Positions 1 through 5,552 of a DNA stretch of 6,452 nt are shown here, one piece after another; position 1 is the first letter of the stretch; each line of letters opens with the position of its first letter. The DNA comes from SIG565 sp045656145 (GTDB taxonomy: Bacteria > Bacillota > Clostridia > Oscillospirales > Acutalibacteraceae). The DNA lies in assembly GCA_045656145.1 (NCBI GenBank), contig JAZOQP010000007.1, forward strand, positions 1 to 6,452. The letters run 5' to 3'. The translations under genes were made by a program, and so were the position numbers. Under the pieces are notes generated by a model. The model had not been told where the DNA came from and made no database searches. It worked only from the letters and a program-made list of their open reading frames with translations.

Positions 1-15
1 GGTATACTTTTAAAC

Positions 16-216
16 TTATTTTAAGCCAAAACGCTTGTTGAATCTATCAACACGTCCGCCTGTATCAACAAGTTTCTGTCTGCCTGTAAAGAACGGATGA
101 CATTTTGAGCAGATATCAAGATGGATTTCCTTCTTAGTCGAACGAGTTTCGAACTCAGCGCCACAAGCACACTTAACAACAGTCTTTTCATAGGTAGGAT
201 GAATACCCTGTTTCAT
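16..216 (-). CDS. rpmE: 50S ribosomal protein L31 (bL31), zinc-binding form
   Basis: This 66-residue protein is a component of the large ribosomal subunit that helps bridge the two subunits. The sequence opens MKQGIHPxY, typical of bL31. It keeps all four zinc ligands of the C+ form: Cys16 and Cys18 (CACG) and Cys36 and Cys39 (CSKCHPFFTG). It ends in the usual basic segment GGRVDRFNKRFG. The length matches the family. The ATG start is preceded by a strong Shine-Dalgarno sequence, AAGGGG, with a 7-nt gap. The gene has its own promoter at 252-280 and lies 67 nt downstream of spoIIR. In B. subtilis spoIIR also lies near rpmE (with prfA/prmC between), so the neighbourhood is partly conserved. Having the zinc-dependent form suggests that a zinc-free paralogue, if the genome has one, lies elsewhere. 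The identification is secure. Confidence 0.97.
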   Translation of the reverse strand: MKQGIHPTYEKTVVKCACGAEFETRSTKKEIHLDICSKCHPFFTGRQKLVDTGGRVDRFNKRFGLK

Positions 217-251
217 AGTGCCACCCCTTTCTAAATTTCATTAACAATAGA

Positions 252-280
252 ATAATACCACAAAACTAAAGAAAATGCAA
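252..280 (-). promoter_or_regulatory. Sigma-A promoter of rpmE
   Basis: Read on the minus strand, a -35 box TTGCAT (280-275) is followed by a 17-nt spacer and a -10 box TATTAT (257-252). The -10 box is preceded by TGG, which makes it an extended -10. Transcription should start near 245, giving a leader of about 30 nt before the rpmE ATG. The -35 box lies only a few bases past the spoIIR stop codon. This lets vegetative cells express rpmE independently of the sporulation gene upstream. Confidence 0.8.
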
Positions 281-283
281 GCA

Positions 284-892
284 TTATTTACATTTTTTCA
301 AAAAAATTTTAATTTCTTCGAATATTTCCACTATTTTAAACCTAAAAACGTATTTTTGCTTGCCGCTTGCCACATTTTGAGCGTTGTTTCCGAGTGTTTT
401 AAAATCGGTTGAAGCCGATATGCAAACTGCGGGATACATAACACACCACCAATTTTCTCCTTTTGCCTCCCCTATATCTATGCAAAGCGCTTGATACCAT
501 CCAGCAGGCAAAGTGAAATTATCATATTCTCGGGTTTTAAAATAGGTTTTTTCTATTTTCACTCTTGTACTATAAGAATAACCATTTTCCTTAATTACCC
601 TGTCTGCAACTTTCTTAAATAAATTTATATTCTCTTCTGCTATAAGTAAGGCATCATTTGTGTTATTGGCAGTTTTAAAATCGCTTGCACTCACTTTAAG
701 TATTTCATCTCTTACCTTTAATTTCAATTCTTGGTCGTCGACAGAGTTTGAATTGGCTTTAATATGAAGCCTTAAAACATTTTCTTTTAATTCTTCACAA
801 CCTGCTTCAAATTTAACAGATGAAATAAGAAGTGCGAAAACCAATGCTAAAATCACCGCTAATCTCAAAATCTTAAATTTTTCTTTTTTCAT
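284..892 (-). CDS. spoIIR: Stage II sporulation protein R (SpoIIR)
   Basis: SpoIIR is made in the forespore under sigma-F in B. subtilis and exported to the space between the two membranes. There it triggers SpoIIGA to process pro-sigma-E in the mother cell. The 202-residue product begins with a short basic stretch and a hydrophobic segment (about residues 8-26), a signal peptide or anchor. Two family signatures follow: LRLHIKANSNSxxDQxLKLKVRD (about 40-62) and LPAGWYQAL with GEAKGENWWCVMYP (about 128-154). The C-terminus (FRFKIVEIFEEIK) is also typical. It is slightly shorter than the B. subtilis protein, with no long C-terminal extension. The start ATG is fixed by an AGGGAG Shine-Dalgarno sequence that lies inside a hairpin (see 893-924). 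I found no convincing sigma-F promoter. A GAATA 17 nt before CAATATT (953-925) is too poor a match to call. Identification of the protein is firm. Confidence 0.96.
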   Translation of the reverse strand: MKKEKFKILRLAVILALVFALLISSVKFEAGCEELKENVLRLHIKANSNSVDDQELKLKVRDEILKVSASDFKTANNTNDALLIAEENINLFKKVADRVIKENGYSYSTRVKIEKTYFKTREYDNFTLPAGWYQALCIDIGEAKGENWWCVMYPAVCISASTDFKTLGNNAQNVASGKQKYVFRFKIVEIFEEIKIFLKKCK

Positions 893-924
893 AAAAAATC
901 TCCCTTGAAAGTTTTTTCAAGGGA
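893..924 (-). terminator. ispE terminator hairpin overlapping the spoIIR ribosome binding site
   Basis: On the minus strand, TCCCTTGAAA (924-915) pairs perfectly with TTTCAAGGGA (910-901) around the loop AAAC. GA and a run of six T (898-893) follow, running directly into the spoIIR ATG. This is a 10-bp stem plus a T-tract, the form of an intrinsic terminator for the Lrp-aminotransferase-ispE operon. The 3' arm carries AAGGGA, and with the next G it forms the spoIIR Shine-Dalgarno sequence (AGGGAG, 7 nt before the ATG). Read-through RNA would therefore both tend to terminate and hide the spoIIR ribosome binding site. The structure is seen directly; the regulatory effect is inferred. Confidence 0.8.
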
Positions 925-947
925 AATATTGGCGAAATTTTTATTTT

Positions 948-1802
948 TTATTCAATTTCAATTCCTTTTTTTGTTGGAACGGTTAAAAAGGCTGTGATGT
1001 TATTTTCTTTTAGGAGGGAAAGAGTTTTTTCGGCATCTTCTCTATTTTCATAAATGGCAAAATAGGAAGGTCCGCTTCCACTTAGTCCCACCGATAAGGC
1101 ATTGTTTTTTGATAGTATATCTTGAGCAACGCTTCTTCCCCATGCCGCCGAAAATACATTCTTAATATTTTGAGAAAGTAAATCAAGATTATTTTCTTCT
1201 AACGCCTTGATAGCCTTAGCAGTATTAGGACGAAACAAAGAAATATCCTCAGAGTCAACCACCGAATACATATATTTAGTGGACTTTTTTATTCCATCTT
1301 TCGCAATAACTATAAAACAATCAGGCATATTAGGTAATTTCGTGAGTTTTTCTCCAATACCCTCTGCGCGAGAGGTTCCACCCTCTAAAAAGAAAGGGAC
1401 ATCGGCACCGAGTTTTAATGCGATCGATTTAAGTTCTAACTCATTTAAAGGTTCATTATAAAGCTTATTTAAAAGCAAAAGCACCGCAGCAGCATTTGAA
1501 CTTCCGCCGCCAAGTCCTGCTGCTAAAGGTATATTCTTCTCGATTGTAATTTGGGCGCCTGCTTGAATACCGCTTTCTTCAAAAAACATCTGCGCTGCTT
1601 TATAGGTAATATCCTCTTCTCCGCCAAGTGTTTCATTGGATGAAAAGGCTTTAATACCCATATCAGTCTTTTTAACCTTTACTGTATCATAAAGACTAAC
1701 CGACTGCATAAGCATATCAACAAGATGATATCCATTATCAAGCTTGCCTATTATATCAAGTGTTAAATTAATTTTAGCATAGGTTTTTGCGGTTAATTCC
1801 AA
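948..1802 (-). CDS. ispE: 4-diphosphocytidyl-2-C-methyl-D-erythritol kinase (IspE)
   Basis: This GHMP-family kinase phosphorylates CDP-methylerythritol at the 2-hydroxyl with ATP, the fourth step of the non-mevalonate (MEP) isoprenoid pathway in the cytoplasm. The 284-residue protein has the family motifs in order. The N-terminal AKINLTLDI, with Lys10, is followed by GYH (24-26). The glycine-rich ATP loop PLAAGLGGGSSNAA spans about 92-105. LGADVPFF (131-138) contains the catalytic Asp134, and the C-terminal LSGSGPS motif is at 240-246. The start codon is TTG (1802-1800). A stop codon lies four codons upstream in frame, the next Met is residue 30 (beyond the catalytic Lys10), and AGGGTG (1813-1808) sits 5 nt before the TTG. 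The Shine-Dalgarno sequence overlaps the stop codon of the aminotransferase, only 4 nt upstream, so the two are probably translationally coupled. It is the last gene of the operon, ending at the hairpin at 893-924. Confidence 0.96.
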   Translation of the reverse strand: MELTAKTYAKINLTLDIIGKLDNGYHLVDMLMQSVSLYDTVKVKKTDMGIKAFSSNETLGGEEDITYKAAQMFFEESGIQAGAQITIEKNIPLAAGLGGGSSNAAAVLLLLNKLYNEPLNELELKSIALKLGADVPFFLEGGTSRAEGIGEKLTKLPNMPDCFIVIAKDGIKKSTKYMYSVVDSEDISLFRPNTAKAIKALEENNLDLLSQNIKNVFSAAWGRSVAQDILSKNNALSVGLSGSGPSYFAIYENREDAEKTLSLLKENNITAFLTVPTKKGIEIE

Positions 1803-1806
1803 GTTT

Positions 1807-2979
1807 TCACCCTATTTCTTTTAAAAACTCTCCAATTCGCTTAATGGCTTCTGAAATATGCTCAACCGAATAGCAATATGATGCTCTTACAAAGCCTTCG
1901 CCACCAAGACCAAACGCGGTACCGGGAACAATAGCCACTTTTTTAGACATTAAGAGTTTTTCGCAAAACTCATCACTTGTCATACCTGTAGATTTAATTG
2001 AAGGAAATGCATAGAAAGCACCTTTAGGCTCTCTACATGTAAGACCAATAGAATTAAAGCCATTTACGATTAATTTTCTGCGAGAATCATATTCCTCCAG
2101 CATTTCCAAAACCGCATCATCACAGTTTTTAAGAGCCTCAACTGCAGCATATTGCGAAAGGGTTGGGGCACACATAATGGCAAACTGATGAATTTTGGTT
2201 AGCTGAGATAAAATTTCTTTTGGTCCTAAAGCAAAGCCTAAGCGCCAACCTGTCATTGAAAATGATTTAGAAAAACCATTAATTAAAATGGTTCTCTCCT
2301 TCATATTTCCAACCGAAGTAATCGACACATGCTTTTTGCCGCCAAATGTGAGTTCGGAATAAATCTCATCCGAAATCACAAAAACATTTGTGTTTTCCAA
2401 AACATTAGCTATATCCTCAAGGTCTTCCTTTTCCATAATTGCACCTGTGGGGTTGCAAGGATATGGTAAAATTAAAACCTTGGTTTTATCTGATAATGCA
2501 TTGGTAAGTTCCGGCTTTGTTACCTTAAAATCATTTTCAGCCTTAGTTTCTATAATAACAGGAACACCGCCTGCAAGACGAACAATAGGCTCATAGCAAA
2601 CATAACTCGGCTGAGGAATTATAACCTCATCCCCGGGGTTTACAAGAGCGCGAATAGCCATATCTATAGCCTCGCTGCCACCTACCGTTACGAGAACCTC
2701 ATTATCCGGATTATATTTAACATTGCATTTTCTTTCAATATAATTCGTTATTTCTTTTCTTAACAAATCAAGTCCCTTATTAGAGGTATAGCGGGTTTTT
2801 CCTTTTTCAAGAGTGCGAATACCTGCTGCGCGAATATTCCATGGGGTTGGGAAATCAGGCTCGCCAACACCTAAAGAAATAACATCCTGCATACTTTCTG
2901 CTATATCAAAAAACTTTCTGATACCAGAGGGCTTTATCTCTGTTACTGTTTTATTTAAAATTTTTGAATAGTCTATCAC
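1807..2979 (-). CDS. PLP-dependent class I/II aminotransferase (aspartate/alanine aminotransferase type)
   Basis: This fold-type I enzyme transfers an amino group between an amino acid and a 2-oxo acid using pyridoxal phosphate. The 390 residues match the bacterial Igamma aminotransferase group. Visible motifs are LGVGEPDFPTP (36-46), YPCNPTG with the cofactor-ring Asn176, SDEIY with Asp204 (pairs with the PLP nitrogen), and SKSFSMTGWRLG with the Schiff-base Lys238 and phosphate-binding Arg246. Arg365 (in FVRASY) binds the substrate carboxylate. The start is GTG (2979-2977), overlapping the TGA of the regulator gene upstream as GTGA. A GGGGG stretch lies 11 nt before it, and no in-frame ATG is available before an upstream stop. 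An Lrp/AsnC regulator immediately upstream matches the B. subtilis alaR-alaT (yugG-yugH) layout, so an alanine transaminase is a good guess. Aspartate, aromatic or other amino acids cannot be excluded from sequence alone. Confidence 0.93.
   Translation of the reverse strand: MIDYSKILNKTVTEIKPSGIRKFFDIAESMQDVISLGVGEPDFPTPWNIRAAGIRTLEKGKTRYTSNKGLDLLRKEITNYIERKCNVKYNPDNEVLVTVGGSEAIDMAIRALVNPGDEVIIPQPSYVCYEPIVRLAGGVPVIIETKAENDFKVTKPELTNALSDKTKVLILPYPCNPTGAIMEKEDLEDIANVLENTNVFVISDEIYSELTFGGKKHVSITSVGNMKERTILINGFSKSFSMTGWRLGFALGPKEILSQLTKIHQFAIMCAPTLSQYAAVEALKNCDDAVLEMLEEYDSRRKLIVNGFNSIGLTCREPKGAFYAFPSIKSTGMTSDEFCEKLLMSKKVAIVPGTAFGLGGEGFVRASYCYSVEHISEAIKRIGEFLKEIG
1808..1813 (-). promoter_or_regulatory. 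Ribosome binding site that supports the TTG start of ispE
   Basis: On the minus strand AGGGTG stands 5 nt before the TTG at 1802-1800 and shares bases with the TGA stop codon of the upstream aminotransferase gene (1809-1807). This placement favours reinitiation by ribosomes finishing the aminotransferase and identifies the rare TTG as the start. Confidence 0.65.
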
Positions 2980-3458
2980 AGAGAAATTATCCCCCTATCA
3001 TCGCTATTGCCATCGAAAAGGCAAACATCCTGCTCTTTATAGCGGCGCAAAACAAAATGGGTTGCGGTTGAAACAACCGAATCTATGGTTGAAAGTTCCT
3101 TAGCAACAAACATAGCAACCTGCTGGAAGGTTTTTCCCTTAACCAAAACGCAAAGGTCATAACCGCCCGACATAAGATAAACGCTTTCAACCTCTTTATA
3201 TCTCATAACGCGCTCAGCAACCTCCTCAAAACCAAGACCCGATTTTGGAGTTACCTTAAGTTCTATGATAGCTGATACCATAACGCTATCAACCTTTTCC
3301 CAGTCAATAATCGGTTTGTAACCGTGAATTATTCCTTCTCTTTCAAGTTCATCTATATCACTAGCTACCTGCTGAACCGAAATATCCAACATTTCCGAAA
3401 GTTTTTCTAAAGGGTATCTTGCATTTTTATTTAATAATTTTAAAAGTTTGGTATTCAT
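2976..3458 (-). CDS. Lrp/AsnC family transcriptional regulator
   Basis: This DNA-binding regulator is of the feast/famine type, usually controlled by a small molecule such as an amino acid. Counting from the chosen start the protein has 160 residues. An N-terminal winged helix-turn-helix (about 3-46, with LEKLSEMLDIS and ELEREGII) is followed by an ACT-like RAM ligand domain (about 58-140). That domain includes the ligand-loop motif SGGYDLCVLVKG at 97-108. An in-frame ATG exists at 3473, but it overlaps the Shine-Dalgarno sequence GGAGGT (3471-3466). The ATG at 3458 is spaced 7 nt from GGAGGT and begins MNTKLLKLL, a normal Lrp N-terminus, so I use it. The gene overlaps the aminotransferase by 4 nt and probably regulates that gene. 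Its position facing a divergent promoter makes autoregulation and control of the ACT/UPF0210 pair possible. Resemblance to AlaR rests on gene order, not on a measured identity. Confidence 0.92.
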   Translation of the reverse strand: MNTKLLKLLNKNARYPLEKLSEMLDISVQQVASDIDELEREGIIHGYKPIIDWEKVDSVMVSAIIELKVTPKSGLGFEEVAERVMRYKEVESVYLMSGGYDLCVLVKGKTFQQVAMFVAKELSTIDSVVSTATHFVLRRYKEQDVCLFDGNSDDRGIISL

Positions 3459-3465
3459 AAACATT

Positions 3466-3471
3466 ACCTCC
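3466..3471 (-). promoter_or_regulatory. Ribosome binding site deciding the start of the Lrp-type gene
   Basis: GGAGGT on the minus strand lies 7 nt before the ATG at 3458-3456. It lies only 1 nt before the ATG at 3464-3462 and is overlapped by the ATG at 3473-3471, so both of those ATGs are poor starts. The annotated protein should therefore lose the five residues MEVMF. Confidence 0.75.
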
Positions 3472-3480
3472 ATTTATAAT

Positions 3481-3509
3481 ATAATATCACAAATATTAAT
3501 AAAAATAAA
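3481..3509 (-). promoter_or_regulatory. Probable promoter of the Lrp-aminotransferase-ispE operon
   Basis: On the minus strand TATTAT (3486-3481) is preceded by TGA, forming an extended -10 element. A weak -35-like TTTATT (3509-3504) lies 17 nt upstream. Transcription would begin near 3474, leaving a very short leader that starts almost at the Shine-Dalgarno sequence. The -35 box is poor, which would suit a promoter needing an activator such as the Lrp-type product itself. The region is so AT-rich that chance matches are possible. Confidence 0.45.
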
Positions 3510-3527
3510 GAAAAACTTTACTATATA

Positions 3528-3556
3528 TTTACAAAACACAATTAATATGTTATTAT
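3528..3556 (+). promoter_or_regulatory. Sigma-A promoter of the ACT/UPF0210 operon
   Basis: TTTACA (3528-3533) and TATTAT (3551-3556) are separated by exactly 17 nt, one mismatch each from the sigma-A consensus. Transcription should start near 3563, about 25 nt before the ATG, with the Shine-Dalgarno sequence GAGGTG (3575-3580) in between. The -35 box lies about 20 bp from that proposed for the divergent Lrp operon, so one regulator bound between them could affect both. Confidence 0.7.
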
Positions 3557-3587
3557 ATTGTCAATTAAATACTTGAGGTGATATAAA

Positions 3588-3857
3588 ATGAAGGCAGTTA
3601 TTACGGTTGTTGGAAAGGACTCGGTAGGAATTTTAGCAAAAATTTCTACAAAATGCGCCGAATATAACATTAATATTGCAGAGGTTACCCAATCAATTTT
3701 ACAGGGTATGTTTTGCATGATTATGGTGGGCGAAGTTGATGAAATGAAGGGTTCATTTGCCGATTTTTCAGAGGATATGGAAAAATACGGCAACTCTATA
3801 AATATGAAAATACACGTTATGCACGAAGATTTATTTAATTCCATGCATAGAATTTAG
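3588..3857 (+). CDS. Stand-alone ACT-domain protein, UPF0237 family
   Basis: The 89-residue protein consists of essentially one ACT domain, a fold that usually binds amino acids. It has the ACT-type opening strand and loop MKAVITVVGKDSVGILAKIS (1-20). The next stretch, NINIAEVTQSILQGMFCMIM (27-46), covers the second and third strands. The final strand is near MKIHVMHEDL. The family is known from small proteins often followed by a UPF0210 gene, as here, where only 8 nt separate the two. Its GcvR-like domain suggests a regulatory or amino-acid-sensing subunit, but no function is established. The start ATG is supported by GAGGTG 7 nt upstream. A shadow reading frame on the opposite strand has no coding support. 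Confidence 0.9.
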   Translation: MKAVITVVGKDSVGILAKISTKCAEYNINIAEVTQSILQGMFCMIMVGEVDEMKGSFADFSEDMEKYGNSINMKIHVMHEDLFNSMHRI

Positions 3858-3865
3858 GTGATAAA

Positions 3866-5227
3866 ATGCTTAATACAAACGATATTCTAGAAACTATATC
3901 AATGATTGAAAATGAAAATCTTGATATTAGAACCGTTACAATGGGAATTTCCCTCTTAGATTGTATCGACCCCGATATAGATAAGGCTTGCGAAAAGGTT
4001 TATAATAAAATAACCAAGACTGCTAAGAACTTGGTTCCTGTTTGCTGTGAAATTGAAAGAGAACTTGGTATTCCGATTATCAATAAGCGTATTTCAGTTA
4101 CACCTATTGCAAATATTTTAGCGGCATGCGATAAAAAAGAACCTGTTAAATTTGCCTTAACTCTTGAAAAGGCTGCTCAAACGGTTGGAGTAAACTTCAT
4201 AGGCGGTTATTCCGCTCTTGTTGGCAAAGGTTTTGCCGCAGGAGATAAAGAGCTTATCGAAAGCATCCCCGAAGCACTTGCTAAAACCGAACACATCTGC
4301 TCTTCGGTTAACATAGGTTCAACCAAAGCAGGAATTAATATGGATGCCGTTGCTATGATTGGCAAGGTTGTTAAAAAAGCTGCAGAGCTTACTAAGGATA
4401 ACAACTGCATTGGCGCTGCTAAACTCGTTGTATTTTGTAATGCGCCTGAAGATAATCCATTTATGGCAGGCGCTTTTCATGGTATTGGCGAAGCCGATTG
4501 CGTTATAAATGTTGGTGTGTCTGGCCCCGGTGTTGTTAGAGCTGCATTGGCTAAAAATTCTGAGGGTCTTGATTTAACAGGAGTTGCAGAATTAATTAAA
4601 AGAACTGCATTTAAAATCACTCGAATGGGTCAATTAGTTGCCCGCGAGGCTTCAAACCGCCTCGGAGTTCCTTTTGGCATTGTTGATTTATCCCTTGCCC
4701 CTACCCCCGCTGTTGGCGATTCCGTTGCGCATATTCTCGAAGAAATAGGACTTGAGATGTGCGGTGCTTGCGGAACAACCGCCGCACTTGCAATGCTCAA
4801 TGATGCCGTTAAAAAGGGCGGAGTTATGGCCTCTTCCCGCGTTGGCGGTCTTTCGGGCGCTTTTATTCCCGTTACAGAAGATGCCGGTATGATTGATGCC
4901 GCAAGAGCTGGAGTTTTAACTATTGAAAAGTTAGAGGCTATGACCGCCGTTTGCAGCGTTGGTCTTGATATGATAAATATTCCGGGCGACACTCCCGAGG
5001 AAGTTATTTCGGCAATTATCGCCGATGAAGCGGCTATCGGTATGATTAACTCCAAAACAACTGCTGTAAGAGTTATCCCCGCTATTGGCAAAAAGGTTGG
5101 CGAAGAGCTTAATTTTGGAGGATTACTTGGTAGCGGACCTGTTATGAAGGTTAACACTAAATCCCCTTTAAAATTCATTTCCCGCGGCGGTCAAATCCCC
5201 GCCCCGATTCAAAGTCTTAAAAACTAG
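3866..5227 (+). CDS. UPF0210 / DUF711 (PFL-like) family protein
   Basis: The 453-residue protein has full family length. It belongs to UPF0210, whose solved member has a fold related to pyruvate formate-lyase-like glycyl radical enzymes; its reaction is unknown. Recognisable conserved parts are the N-terminal NLDIRTVTMGISLLDC (18-33) and RISVTPIANI (75-84). Further on come GIGEADCVINVGVSGPGVV (206-224), RMGQLVAREASNRLG (253-267) and the strongly conserved IVDLSLAPTPAVGDSVA (272-288). EMCGACGTTAA (297-307), SVGLDMI and FGGLLGSGPVM complete the set. Several Cys residues (297-302 region) and glycine-rich loops could form an active site, but I see no C-terminal glycyl-radical motif of the RVxGY type. 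A Shine-Dalgarno sequence AGGTG overlaps the stop codon of the ACT gene, which indicates coupled translation and probably a working complex of the two proteins. The operon ends at the hairpin at 5243-5274. Confidence 0.92.
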   Translation: MLNTNDILETISMIENENLDIRTVTMGISLLDCIDPDIDKACEKVYNKITKTAKNLVPVCCEIERELGIPIINKRISVTPIANILAACDKKEPVKFALTLEKAAQTVGVNFIGGYSALVGKGFAAGDKELIESIPEALAKTEHICSSVNIGSTKAGINMDAVAMIGKVVKKAAELTKDNNCIGAAKLVVFCNAPEDNPFMAGAFHGIGEADCVINVGVSGPGVVRAALAKNSEGLDLTGVAELIKRTAFKITRMGQLVAREASNRLGVPFGIVDLSLAPTPAVGDSVAHILEEIGLEMCGACGTTAALAMLNDAVKKGGVMASSRVGGLSGAFIPVTEDAGMIDAARAGVLTIEKLEAMTAVCSVGLDMINIPGDTPEEVISAIIADEAAIGMINSKTTAVRVIPAIGKKVGEELNFGGLLGSGPVMKVNTKSPLKFISRGGQIPAPIQSLKN

Positions 5228-5242
5228 TTAATAAGCATAAAA

Positions 5243-5274
5243 AAAGACCTCAATGAAAAATCATTGAGGTCTTT
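5243..5274. terminator. Bidirectional intrinsic terminator between the UPF0210 and HPr genes
   Basis: AAAGACCTCAATGA (5243-5256) pairs perfectly with TCATTGAGGTCTTT (5261-5274) around the loop AAAA, a 14-bp stem. On the plus strand it is followed by CTTTCTTTTA, on the minus strand by a run of seven T. It lies 15 nt past the UPF0210 stop and 14 nt past the HPr stop, so it can end both converging transcripts. The minus-strand T-tract is the better one. Confidence 0.92.
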
Positions 5275-5288
5275 CTTTTATTATTTTA

Positions 5289-5552
5289 TTATTCAACAAA
5301 ACCGGATTCAACAAGTTTGATTAAAGAATCTACAGCATCTTTTTCATCAACACCATCAGCAATAATGCGAATTTCGGTGTTACCTAAAATTCCGAGCGAT
5401 AAAACACCGAGCAAGCTTTTTGCATTTACTCTGCGTTCATCCTTTTCAACCCAAATGGAAGACTTGAACTCATTAGCCTTTTGAATGAAAAATGTTGCAG
5501 GGCGAGCATGTAGGCCTACCTGATTTTGTACTAAAACTTCTTTAACGCACAT
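5289..5552 (-). CDS. ptsH: HPr phosphocarrier protein
   Basis: HPr carries phosphate from enzyme I to the sugar-specific EIIA units of the phosphotransferase system, in the cytoplasm. The 87 residues match normal HPr length. The phosphorylated His15 lies in GLHARPA (13-19). Ser46 lies in NAKSLLGVLSLGI (43-55), the site used by HPr kinase in Firmicutes for carbon catabolite control. Having both residues argues for HPr rather than its paralogue Crh, which lacks the histidine. The ATG is supported by AAAGGAG 8 nt upstream. The gene has its own consensus promoter (5601-5628) and terminator (5243-5274), so it can be a single-gene transcript. It is not followed by ptsI here, unlike the ptsHI order of Bacillus. 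An HPr-like domain serving another role is possible but unlikely. Confidence 0.94.
   Translation of the reverse strand: MCVKEVLVQNQVGLHARPATFFIQKANEFKSSIWVEKDERRVNAKSLLGVLSLGILGNTEIRIIADGVDEKDAVDSLIKLVESGFVE

Noticed and set aside
274..285. Inverted repeat AATGC-AA-GCATT between spoIIR and rpmE as a terminator or operator
   Set aside because: The arms are only 5 bp with a 2-nt centre, too small for a hairpin loop, and it coincides with the rpmE -35 box. It may be chance in AT-rich DNA.
925..953. Possible forespore (sigma-F/sigma-G) promoter for spoIIR, GAATA and CAATATT 17 nt apart
   Set aside because: The -10 match is poor and the area is almost all A and T, so I could not support it as a promoter call.
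3542..3844. Open frame of 100 codons on the minus strand across the ACT gene
   Set aside because: It is a shadow of the ACT coding sequence and runs over the plus-strand promoter; the ACT gene has a good ribosome binding site and a family match.
4630..5178. Open frame of 182 codons on the minus strand inside the UPF0210 gene
   Set aside because: It is antisense to a well-conserved protein and rich in Pro, Ser, Ala and Ile, as expected from the mirrored codons of a Gly/Ala/Val-rich gene. It has no recognisable domain.
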